This document shows positions 1-11,900 of a stretch of DNA of 64,000 nucleotides, one piece after another; position 1 is the stretch's first letter; every line of letters starts with the position of its first letter. A program made the translations under genes and the position numbers. Source of the DNA: Pristionchus mayeri (Eukaryota > Nematoda > Chromadorea > Rhabditida > Neodiplogasteridae); assembly GCA_036245805.1 (NCBI GenBank), contig BTRK01000005.1, positions 34,329,469 through 34,393,468 of the forward strand. The letters run 5' to 3'. The notes below the pieces were generated by a model. The model had not been told where the DNA came from, did no database searches, and was given only the letters and a program-made list of their open reading frames with translations.

Positions 1-166
1 TCAAGATCTTGAGAATCGCCGTTATCCATTGAAAATAATTCATCGTTCCTCGAAAAGGCCTTACTTTCACTGACGAAGCATAGAATATTTTAAAGAAAAG
101 AACACGATCGCAGATTTATCAATGTAGAAGCTATGTTCTCTCTATTACATTGCTGATCAAATAATG

Positions 167-256
167 GGCACTAGGTCGGATGAGAACTATGACGTCATTT
201 CACCTATGAGATAGTATAGACAGCATGCCGTCGTAGTTCTCATTCGACTTAGTGCC
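167..256. repeat. Small palindromic MITE, GGCACTAGGTCGG family
   Basis: A roughly 90-bp foldback with ends GGCACTAGGTCGG and its complement, and an inner TGACGTCAT. Related copies or pieces occur at 22634-23988 (split by a mariner-like element), 26842-26907, 28198-28283, about 28929 and 30166. No coding capacity. Confidence 0.7.
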
Positions 257-2590
257 AGACAATGGGGAGATTCAGATATGAAAGATACGGACAAAGAACG
301 AGTGCGATGCGAAGAATCTCAACAGCGAGGACAATCTCAGAAGGGGGTCGGGTTTCGCGTGAGAGGGGGAGAGAGAATCTCTCCATTCTGCTTGATCTCT
401 CGTCGGTTGGATAGAGCGAGATAGCATGCGATGTGGAGAGAGCATAGAGAAAGAGAGGGAGGGAGGGTACACGGAAAGAACACCTCGGTGTCGTCTGGTG
501 AGTTTAGGGTTTCACCGAAGAGGTATGTTTCACTGGCTGGATATGTGAAGAGGAGAATGAATTAGTTAATGATAGCACGTTATCTGGTCTTGAAAAATAA
601 TAATAAGAAAGGATTGTTGAATGCTCATTTGTTTTGCAATTGAAAAGAGCACGGGAAGAAAAGGGACCCTTCAGAGGGCAGACTGTTACTCTTCTCGTCA
701 ACCAATGGCATATGTGCTTCACAACGTGAATATGTGCTGAGGGGCAAACAGAAATTACTTCTAGGGTGGAAACCAATTGAAAAAAAAACTACAATTCTAA
801 CTTTTCCAGCCCACTGCAGTTCACAAGGCGCAGGCAAGAATGAAGAGGAAGAGACTGATAATATTATGTAATGAGAAACAATAAAAATGGAATCGATCTG
901 TTTCACGATGTGAATAAGCGCTGAGCAGCAAGCAGAAAGTAATGAATTCCTTGCAATCGTTTCGAAAAAGTCCAATGTTCCACCTTTTGCAGCCCACAGA
1001 CGTTCGCCTTTACAAAGCGCAAGATTGCAGGCAAAGAATGGAGACGGCGAAAGAGAACGTTACGAGGGGCAGTTACGCCCCCTCTCTTCGAGATTGGAGA
1101 AGTCAGAAAGCTGCGGAAAATTGCCACCAATGGAACAGGAAAGGGATAAAACCAGGAAACTACTGGCCAATTGATGTTTTTCAAAAAAGTTTGAAGACAA
1201 TGGGGTAGTAAAGAAATATGGGTCGCAGATTTGGCCAAGCATAATTTTCATAAATTGTGGCTTCATAAATCTCTGTCCAGTTAAAGAGCACTAGAAATTG
1301 AGAGAAATTAAATATGAATATAGTAGATTTTGAAAATGCAAATTGAGGGTTTCTCGAAATTTCAAGAGTGCGATCTGGCACACCAAATTGGGGGCAAAAC
1401 AAAAGCACAGAGAAAATGGAAGGCAATAGAGTGCGGTTCTGATTGGGAGATAAGGGGTCATAAGGTTGTTGATCGGCACTCAATCCCCACTCTGACCTTG
1501 GATTATTACTTACTCGCGATGGAGAGAGAGGCGATTGTTCTTATCTGAAGGAGACAAGGGGATATCAAGTCTCTTCTATTCTCTTAGGTTGAACTGAGAG
1601 CGCGATGATAGGTAGCTTTGATCTCAATGTTAGATACAAGATGTAAGAAATAGGACTCTTTTGTACGCTTGCGAGGGAATAATTGAAATCTACATGAGAG
1701 TAGAGGCAAGGAACACGACGAGAATGTCGTCTAATCAAAACAGCATCGGATAAGAAGAAAGAGAAGGAACGGGAGCGGTCGAGTGGGAAGAAAGTGCAGG
1801 AATTTACGACCCCTCAAGAGTACTCTCTCCAATCCGCACACTCTCTCGCCCCATGCCCACCAGAGAGCACGCAAAATGAAGAGAGTGAAGAGAAACGGAT
1901 GCGCATATAACCAATAAATGTTCACGGATATAGGGATCGAACGGGCACTCCAGAGCAATGAGTGTGTGTCTGGCCTATATGTGTACTGCCTTGTAGGTGA
2001 GAGCGAGCGAGGGAGCACGCGAACTGGAGAGAGCGCAGAACACATAATCATTCGGGAAAGTGGGCCTGGCGGGGGCTTTCAAAAGGTCAGGCCATCGTTT
2101 TTGCTCCGAGCCGTTTGAGAAGGAAACAGTGGGGATTTAGTGAGATCAGGAATGGCCGGGGAATCGATGGTAGGTCAGAGAAGGCGAGAGAGCGTGGGGA
2201 ATTGAGAGAGTGCGAGGAGTGAATGTCACTAATGCGATAATCAGGCTGCGAAGTTGGGGTGATAATTAGAGAGGGGACCCTCTTCAATAAGCACGCTCTC
2301 TCGGAGGGTAGAGAGAAGAGGAGAGAGTGTGAGGAATGGAGAGACGCAGGAGAAGGAGGGATAAAGAGATTCAGTGATAATTGAGAAGTGAGAATTGAAA
2401 GAGGAGATATGTTTCAGACAGTTCGTATAATATCAAATACATGGGCTCTAGGATCTTGGTGGTACTCTGAAGGGTTAAAATAAATATATTAAATCTGTGT
2501 CAAAGATGCAGTGATGCAAATAATGAGTACTGCCTAGATTCTAGTGGCAAGCTGGAATACAAACGAAAAACTATCTAATTTTGCTATTCC

Positions 2591-3530
2591 TAAGAGCCCG
2601 TTCGCGTAAGAATCGGACAATTCTGAAGAAATTTGGCATAGCCTAAAATAGTCAATTCTCTGAAACTTCGTGATTTGGGGTAATCTGACCCGCTGAAGAC
2701 GATAGACATACTCATTTTGACCAAATATTGGTGGTTGGCTCCAGAAGGCGTGACGTCAATTTCTACTAATATCGGATATATAGATGCAGGATATCGGTAA
2801 AATTAAGTAAAAATAACTACCCGCGCAGAATTTCATGGGGATATCAGCTATCCGATTCATTTTTCATAAAATTTGAAAACTAATTAGTATTAATTAAGTT
2901 TTTAATGCGCGAATAGTTCTCGGGGAGACTAGGCTTGATCTGACGGGCATGACGAGAGGAATCCAGATCTGTTTTAAAATGTGAGAAAATCCATCGCGGT
3001 AAGGTTTATGCTCTAATTTAGTGAGCGTTTTTTGCTACTAAAGTCATGCATTCCATCGACCAGTCCCTTGATCTACCCCAGTCTCCCAGACTGGTGACCT
3101 CCGATTCACTAAATTAGAGCATAAACCTTACCGCGATGGATTTTCTCACATTTTAAAACAGATCTGGATTCCTCTCGTCATGCCCGTCAGATCAAGCCTA
3201 GTCTCCCCGAGAACTATTCACGCATTAAAAACTTAATTAATACTAATTAGTTTTCAAATTTTATGAAAAATGAATTGGATAGCTGATATCCCCATGAAAT
3301 TCTGCGCGGGTAGTTATTTTTACTTAATTTTACCGATATCCTGCATCTATATATCCGATATTAGTAGAAATTGACGTCACGCCTTCTGGAGCCAACCACC
3401 AATATTTGGTCAAAATGAGTATGTTTATCGTCTTTAGCGGGTCAGATTACCCCACATCGCGAAGTTTCAGTGAATTGACTATTTTAGGCTGTGCCAACAA
3501 TTGTCCGATTCTTACGCAAACGGGCTCCTA
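2591..3530. repeat. 0.94-kb foldback element (perfect-looking arms)
   Basis: The left arm, about 2591-3025, reappears as its reverse complement at about 3106-3530 with only scattered differences, leaving an 80-bp loop. The loop holds a second small hairpin (CAGTCT-CCC-AGACTG, near 3080-3094). The arms have no coding capacity. It is probably a non-autonomous foldback transposon, but I could not identify a clean target duplication. Confidence 0.8.
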
Positions 3531-4570
3531 AAAGCTCTAATAGGTATGTTTAAAAAATGACTTAAACTATGAAAAATCTTTTGCAATTGATTATTTCTTG
3601 ATATTAAATCTCAATAAAAATTAGAAAAGACAGAAAATAATCAATGGAATGCGAAATAGGTATAGCCATGCGTCTTTTCTACATGAAATTATTCGAATGA
3701 AAAAGCGCCTCTAGCAAAGAAAAAGAACCTTAATTCTAGTTGGAATTCGTGTGGACCTGAACTCTGTCGATGTCAAGAAAGACGAAGAAACTGTGTGCTT
3801 ACAAGCCCTCCGAGAGTGCTAATGACCGCAAAAAACGCATGACTCTCTCCAATCCGCATGCTCTCTCTTCGGTCAGAGCAGCGAGAGAGCGTGAGAAATA
3901 CAGAGACCATTGAAAAAGAGTTTGACACCAAACGCCGGTGTTCAGGAATTGAGTATGTGCTTGATTGAGCACGTAATGGTGGCTTGTGCTATCACTGCAT
4001 GAGCACGGAACTACAATAGGCTTGGGAGTGGCGTAATTCTCCGCTCTCGCTCATTTGTTCAGCGCGCACAGTGCGGTTCGCTGAAGCGTACTGTGCCAGA
4101 GTGCAGGTAGATCGAAGCGTGAGTATGATGCGGGATTGAATGCACTGTAGTTCATTGAGAAAAGAGCAGACAGTGGGAAGATGTGCAATGAGAGATCGGA
4201 AATACTCAGAAAGTGGCGAACAATTTCACGGTTCCTCGGATGCGTTTCAGTGATGGAATAATACCACTATTAGGCATCTCGCTTCGATCGTCTCTTGGCG
4301 TTTTTCGAGAAAAAAATAAAACGTTAAAGTCGAACAGAGCAACTTGCTACTCATCTGAGATCAAAGAGCAATGCTCTGGGTGTGGAAAACGAAGAGGTCA
4401 CTGCGCAAGAAATGATCTGAGCGCGAGGAATCGTCTGACACTCTCCAAACCAAACGCTCTCTAGTCCATCAGAGTGAGCGAGAGAGTGTATGATATGGAG
4501 AGAGCGAGACCATTGGTCCTGAGCGCTCTCTCATGAATAAGGTAAGAGATAGCGCGGGCTGAATACAGCC

Positions 4571-4692
4571 ATTGCATCCCCAATCGAGAGTAATCGTCTG
4601 ACTCTCTTCAGTTTGCACGCTCTCTCGTCTCTCTGGCCGGCGAGAGAGCGTGCAAACTGAAGAGAGGCAGACCATTGCATCCCTAATCGAGA
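4571..4692. repeat. Palindromic MITE with CT-rich arms
   Basis: The arms begin ATTGCATCCC and contain CTCTTCAGTTTGCACGC facing its complement, with a CTGGCCGG centre. Sister copies lie at 16745-16828 and about 17648-17738, so this is a dispersed family. It is probably the source of much of the CT/GA repeat material nearby. Confidence 0.65.
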
Positions 4693-6420
4693 GATGCAAG
4701 TAGATGCCAAATGTCTAGACACGAGTGCGCGCAGTGCGCGCGAGTCAATCCGACAGTCGTAGAACTCTTGCAGAGGATCGCAACGACTACTGTCGAATTT
4801 TACGCACAAAACGAGGAAAGTCATCACCAACTTGTCCCTGATGCCAAAGTTCTGGTAACTTCTAGTCATAGTGTGCGCGAGTCAGACGCGGTCAAGCGCT
4901 CATTCCCCCCGAATCCAGATCTGCCCTCCCTTTCCTGTCCTTTTGTCCGCCCTCTGCCTGTCTCACTCTCTCCAATACGCACGCTCTCTCGCTCCCTCTA
5001 GAAAGTAAGAGAGTGTGGGGAGCGGAGAGGGTCTAGGCGGTGAGAGAGAGCGAGAGGGTGGTTCTATTCAGTGCGCGCAAATCGCCCCTCGGGTGGCAAC
5101 ATATGGGCCTGAAGCCACGGGGTCAGGTGAACCACGGGGTCAGGTGGGTTCAGGTGAACTCTCTTAATTTTGCATGCTCTCTCACCGGTCAGGCAGGGAG
5201 AGAGAGAGAGAGAGCGTGTGGTATGGAGAGAGAAGAGAGGAGGGAGAGATCAAAGGAATTCTGAAGAAGCCTTGTTCTAATCAGGAGGTGTGGCTATGCT
5301 TCAGGGTGGTAAGAGTCGACAGGGCGTCGTATCAGAGGAGTGCCGAGTGCCAGGGCAGGAAAAAAAGTTGCAGAAATGAAGTCGAAAATTCGAGGCAGGT
5401 GAATTTATGGCATACAGGAGATCCCTAATGAAACTGCGAGCGAAAAACAATCGTGAATGATTAACTGGAGAGAGAGTGTGCATATTGGAGAGAGTCAATT
5501 GGAGTGGGAATCGGTCAGAGAGAGCGAGAGAGTGTGCAAAATGAGGAGAGCCAATTGCAGGAATCGGATTCGGAGCAATAACGAGATTGAGAGCCGAGAA
5601 AACAAGTCATAAAATAGACTTGAGCAAACAGAGCCTCGGACATTGATCAAGGAAGGGGATTAGGGACGGGTGCGCATGCGAATTTGGAACCGGAAAGAGC
5701 ATGCAATCATAGTGCACGAGAAACTTCTGTGATCGGTGAGAGAGTGTGCTGATTTGAGAGAGTATGAAATTTTGTTGGTACTAGGTCAGAGAGAGCGAGA
5801 GAGTGTGCGAACTGAGGAGAGTGTGCTCTCCCCATTTGCAGCGTTCTCTCGCTTTCTCTGACATAGTATGAAAAAACGGATAAGAGCGAGATTATGTGCT
5901 TTGCGAACTCTGTTACGAGCAGTAATCTGTGAGGGTGTAGATACGAATATAGTGAGAATGATAGGACCCCTCAGATATTCGAGAGAATAGGTAGGATGAA
6001 TGGAGAGGTGAAGTGAGGCGGAAGCAAAACTGATAGATTAATTTCGGATCATAATTAGGGATTAGCTTGATTACGTGACAGTGCAACCGGAATTTAGGTA
6101 TCACTAGTGACTCATAGATCCAATCAGATGCTATGAGTGGTACTCTCGAAGTGTTTTTATTTATTTAGTTCGCCTAGCCACCAAGATGAGATCGACAGCT
6201 CAATTTTTATCCTGTGTTATGCCGCCTCTGAAACGCATCGAATTAGTCGTGAGAAATTCGAACAAAAGAACTTTTATGTGTTGAGTTTCAGAGGTCCGAT
6301 AAACATGTGATCTATTGAAACATTTAATTTATGGTGAGACTAGAAAAAAATATCAATAAACATTCGAGAGCACGCGCGCATCTGCGACAGTCATAAGGAA
6401 GCAGACGGAGAATGAGGAAT

Positions 6421-6422
<2 letters not shown>

Positions 6423-6492
<70 letters not shown>
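6423..6492. repeat. (TC)n microsatellite
   Basis: An uninterrupted run of about 35 TC dinucleotides. Open frames in both directions across it encode only Ser-Leu or Arg-Glu repeats and are not genes. Confidence 0.95.
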
Positions 6493-6497
<5 letters not shown>

Positions 6498-8948
6498 TTG
6501 GCTCTCTTCGTTGTCCATGCTCTCTCGCTTGCTCTGATAGTTCTTGGCAATTTGCCAAACAACTCCTAATCCTATGCTCTCCAGCCCCTTGCCGGAGATC
6601 GGAAATCGCGCAGTATCTCTCTCATGTCATCACTATCCTAATTCAAGCGCGGACAAGGAAGAAGCAGCAAAGGGATTAGCGTGATTACGCGAACTGATAG
6701 ACCGGAATCATCGAATTACGCGCGGATCAATAAAATAATCGGAAGTCGAGCGGGGCAGAAGCTAGTGTCCCCCCCCCCCTTCGCATGTTTGTATGCGTAA
6801 TCTCCACGAGAGGAAGAGATGCCAAGGAACAAGAGGGAGAGGGAGGAGGTGTCTATGCGATTTTAGCACGCGGAGTCAGTGCACATGTTGTGATGCACGG
6901 AATGAGATTATGAGTAGAAGACAGTGCGGAAGCTTATTGGAAAATAGCAGAAGGAAGAAGCAACATGAGATCAACAGAATAGCACGTTCAACTATTTAAA
7001 GTGGTTGTGACGATTCTGAATGGCCGTTTTGTGAGGGGGGGGAAGGCTAAAAAAACGAAGAATGAATCTTCGAAGGACACGAGATCTAGGGAGGAACGAT
7101 TTATGGGCGTGCTTGGGACAGCGAAATAATCCACGGGCCTGATTTATCTGCTCTCACATTTCCTCCTTATCCAACGGTAGTCGGGAAGATGAGAGAGTGC
7201 AGGAAACGAATAGAGTAAAGATACTGACGTGAGAGAAAGCGAGAGAGTGCGTGGAATGGAGAGAGTGGAGGTAGTCAGAGAAAGTGAGAGAGTACACCAA
7301 ATGAAGAGAGTGGAGGTGACCGGAAGTGAACAAAGAGCAGCGCACGCTCAATTGAATATGAAAGACTGAGTCAACAGTTGTAATTAGAGGGAGGGCGGAG
7401 GAGGAATCAAGGGGCTATGAGAGAAGGTTGGGGAATGGCGGGGGACTGCGGCTTGCGTTGCATGATTTTAGCTATTCTAGATCAGATCGCAGGGAGAACA
7501 GTGTATTTACGGAAATCTCAATCAATTAACTAAAATTGAAACCGGAAATTAATCGAAATAAGAGACACTAGTATAATAGAGATCTCTCAGAAAGTTGGGG
7601 AGGTACTGTTGTTGGGGAATCACGGAGTGCCAAGGGGATGTTCCCACGTTGGTGTAACGTCTGTCAAGAACTGCGAACAAAGAGAAGGGGAAGTGGTTGA
7701 TTCTCTCACTTTCTCACACTCTTTCGCCTCGTCTAGCAAGGAAGAGAGCATGAGCATGAGTGAGAGCATGAGTGAGAGAGTCAGAGGTATGGCGGGATAT
7801 CCGGAAGCTCAAAGGAAGCAAATAAACGACACTGATAATCGAAGGGGGCATCAAACAAGAGATGAGAGCTTTGATCAAATGAGCAATGAGATGACTTGTG
7901 GTTTCACTAGAAACCACTCGATTCATTCTCCGTTCTCTCTCGCCTATCCGTTTGGTTTGAGAGCACGCATAATGAAGAGTAATTTATTGCACGCCGAATG
8001 GGTTTCACCCATCTCCAGAGGGTTATCACAGGAGCAGATTTGTGATGTGAGAGGTGAGGAATGGATAGGGCTGTAAAATCGATCCTGAACCAACAATCAC
8101 AAAATATGTGGAGTGGTTCTATCCCTTCCCGCAGGCTATCTCAGTGGCTGGTCCGGCGAGAGGGTGTGGGGAATGAGTGGAGTGATACGTTTGTCGACTT
8201 TGACTGATCCAGATTACTAGAAAACTCGTAGTGAGCAGTTCAACATGCTGGTTACTAATTCATCCAATCACACACTCTGTCGAACAATCCCGTTACGCGA
8301 GCAGATAATCGAACCCTTGAGAACATTTCTTAGAAAACATCGTTTTTAAGTGGGCAGGCGTTCGAAAACTGTTGAAGGGAGCGTCTCTTGACTGCATAAG
8401 AGCGTGCACTTATCGCTTGATTTCGCATTTTAGACAAGTGGAAACAAGAACAGATTGAATGAGACTAGGTAAACTCGTACAGTAATCGTCTTTCAATTTA
8501 AAAAAAAACATTTCAAAATAACATAAAATGTTATTGAATTTATTGATTTTAAATTTAGTTTGTTAAGAAAGATAAAATCATTTATAAAAATAAATTTTAA
8601 ATAAATAAATAAACTACAGTAAAATCTCGTAATTCCCGGCTTTCTGAGATATCTTAAAGCGAAAACCTTAAAAATTACGGTAAGTATGCTCAATTGAATT
8701 TTCAGGACCGGATTTTCTTCCGTTCTCCGGCTTTACCCTGTTTTCCCTTATTTTGTACAAATTGTGTTGCTTTGTTCTCAAATTGAATTGTATGCTAATT
8801 GTGTTACTCTGTCTCCTCTCTCTCGCGCGCTCTCCACCGCACCGCCACGCCGGCGCGAACGAATGATAATGGGGCAAGCGATCGATTCCTCCGATCACTG
8901 CGTTCTCGTTGGCCGGTGCGGTGCGGTCGATCATCTCCCAATCGATAA

Positions 8949-11900
8949 ATGGACCTCGCTGACATCCCTGCAGCCGCCGCGTTGCTGGGCGCGGAGCTGT
9001 CGAGCGCGAGCGCCGAATCCGCGTCAGTCGCGTCACGACACACGTCCACCTCCGGCGCATCGCGTCTCCAAGATCTCTCCGGGTGCAGGTACGCTCTTTG
9101 TAGCTTCACTTTTGCTTCAGGCTAGCCTTACCTGGGCTAATGAGGACCAGTGATTTCCTAGTGTGGTGTGGAGCGTAAACAATGAGTTTCTTTGCCCTGT
9201 ATGACGTCATCAAAGACTCGACTTTGCAGTGGCGCCATGGCAATGGACCAGAACGCGACCGCAGCCGCGACAGCAGCACTGCTGGGCGCCGCCCACTTCT
9301 ACCCGAACGCAGCTGCTGCTGCAGCCGTCGCCGACTCCAACATGGCGCAGCACTACTACGCTCAGGTAATGGACGGCTGTTTATTGCTATTTATGTTATT
9401 TCTTTACTCGTTCTTGGTTGTTTGCTAATTACCGCGTGCTGTTGCCTTGCGGGTGGATCGCCGCCTCTTGCATCCCATTTAAAGCTTTCTCGTCGGTTAA
9501 AATAACCTTTCAAGTCGAAAATGCACCAGTGAAAAAGGACACTACTGCGCCCTGTTGTGTGCGAGCTCGCGGATGATAACGTCATATCTATATTTGATGC
9601 AGCCTGCCTGCTATTTTTAGCATAGAAATACAGTTGTAGAGCGCAAAATTAAGTACTAAACACTCGGGATAACAAAACGGACTCGGCAAGCCGGCTTCAC
9701 CGTTGAAAATGTCGGGTTGACGCCGGCTTCAAGTCAGCTTCAAAAGCCGTTTTGCTATCACTACCAAACACTTTATTTATGTATTTCCTTGCAGAATCTG
9801 GCCAGTTTCGCGTCGGGCTTCATGCCGATGTACGGCATGGGCATGTTGCCTCCTCCTCCTCCTTCCTTCCTCGGGCAGTCGATGGCCGCGCCCCCCCCTC
9901 AGCAGATGCGGCCGATGCAGCACATGCAGCTGCAGCATCGACGACCTCCGCCTCCACAGCCACCACAGATACAGGTACTAGTGATGGCAGGTAGGAGCGA
10001 GCTTTCTCGCTCTGTCGAATTGAGCTAAACCCAGATCGATAAAGGGCGAATTTGCTCGACTCGTAATCGTGAAATGAGTGACGTCATTCGCTCTCTTTTT
10101 CTCCTGTATCGTAATTACAGCCCATCCTCAACGTGTACGATCTGGACGCAGCTGCGCTGCAGAATCGGATGAGCACGCAGTTCGTTCAACACCCGCCCGA
10201 GGTACGGTAGTTGGGAAGGCGGCCTATCGAGAACTGACTTCGCACACCACACACTCGTGTCCCACTCTGGCCTGATTTACGTGTGCGTGATCCGTGCGAT
10301 GGTTATAGGGCAAGCGTGACGTCAGCTATGCTTAGTGACGTCACGCTTGCTGGACAAACCGGCAGGGTCGAAGGTCAAAAATTGTGGATGGGTGGCGAAC
10401 AAAGTATTTCCCTGCTTGATCGGAGTACGAGACCAATGGGGTCTGAATTTCGCTTCAATGGTACCGACCTATGGTAGCTATGAATCGCGCTCTTACGTGA
10501 TGAGGTGGAATCATCTCTGGCAGAAATGACCAACACATGTACCTGTAGTTTTGCCGTTTCTGCATTCACGTCTCACATCTTGTGGTTTCCCTTGTTCCGA
10601 TCAGCCTGCAGTCCTTGACATTACTTTCAAGATCAAAATTCCCAAATCCTTTTCTTATTCAAACTGAAACCGCAGTATCCCGCAACAAAATGCTTGCAAT
10701 TGATTTTTCCTCACACATTTCATACACTGCCCCTTGCAGCAGCAATCGGCCTGCTACGAGGACATCCGACAACAACTGCACGCCGCCGCAGAGGGACTCA
10801 ACGAGGAACAGGTAGATTGAAGTTTTACAAATGATTTATTCCTTTTAATTGCCCTTTCTCTGTGCTCTCCTTGAGGCCTTTGAGCCACCGGCTGAAGACA
10901 CTAGTGCCTTTTGTGTTGCTTGTCTTCCTTCTCACGATGAGAATGATGACTATGTGTGAAATGAAAATCTCCGGTATGCTGGATACTCACCACTTGCAAA
11001 TAGATTGCCAATAAACCCTCTCGGAAACAAAAAGAGTATGCGAAACGAAGAGGGCGTGATGTACCGCTTGGCAAAGTGGCGCGCAACCTGCGTTGAAAAA
11101 AGGAGAATAATAACAAGTTGTGAAACTCCAACAATATTGCGATTTTGCAGAAGGTTGCCCTGCTGCACATGGACCCCTCGCTCAGCTTGTCCATGCAGCC
11201 CCTCGAGCAGCTCAACGCCAATACGAACTTTGACGGTGAGAGCCCACCCCCTATCGACTACAGTGCCCTAACGAGTTTTTCGGGTCAGATTGATGACTAT
11301 CATTCAGACTCTGCACCGACATCGTCGATGACGACTCCTTCGCAGGGCGGAAGCTTGAAGCGTCCGCGATCCGCGAGCGACGCGGCAGGAGGAGCGACGA
11401 AGAAGAAGAAGAAGTGAGTGAGACGAAAGGGCGCCGGATTGAGACGGAGATGACGTCATCGCCGAAATTGTTTATTCGTCTCGATTACGTCATGTACGAG
11501 CTCTGGTTACGAGCATCCGTAGCTTGTTCGCCTTCTGCGAGCTGCTGGTTGAACTCTGGTTTCCCGGTTCCACTGGACAGATTGGGGCCATGTTAGAATA
11601 GTTCTAGTAATATGACGTCAACGTGTCTTTAGATTGGCTAGGCCATCATGCAAATGACGTAGCATGACGTGGTCTAAATTGTTTATGAACTTTATTATAA
11701 TGTACTATCCCTGCACCCGTGGTATCATTTGTCATATGTAAATGTTCTGAAACCTAATTTCGACTAGACTACATTTTGAATGCGCGGAAATTTTTATTTC
11801 GTGGATGGTGTAGCTCATTTCTGATCTTGTTGTGGGCTTGTGTATCTGTGAGTCTCACAGTGTGAGATGAGGAGTGGGAATCTTTCGATCAATAGCTGGT

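Larger units (their letters stand above)
1..8948. repeat. Gene-free GA/CT-rich repeat field
   Basis: I see no credible gene upstream of 8949. The stretch is dominated by scattered, imperfect short repeats built from CTCTCTCCA and GCTCTCTCGC blocks and their complements, clearest around 300-450, 1800-2340, 3830-4700, 4960-5240, 5460-5560, 5700-5870 and 7180-7330. The blocks often face each other as small inverted repeats. Open frames here, including a 155-codon one at 7609-8076, are low-complexity and lack spliced structure or recognisable domains. From about 8480 to 8700 the DNA becomes AT-rich, consistent with the upstream region of gene 1. Confidence 0.65.

Noticed and set aside
6324..6679. 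Open frames across the (TC)n run on both strands
   Set aside because: They exist only because a dinucleotide repeat has no stop codons.
7609..8076. 155-codon open frame in the GA-rich region
   Set aside because: Low-complexity Ser/Met/Glu content from the local repeat, no splice structure and no domain.
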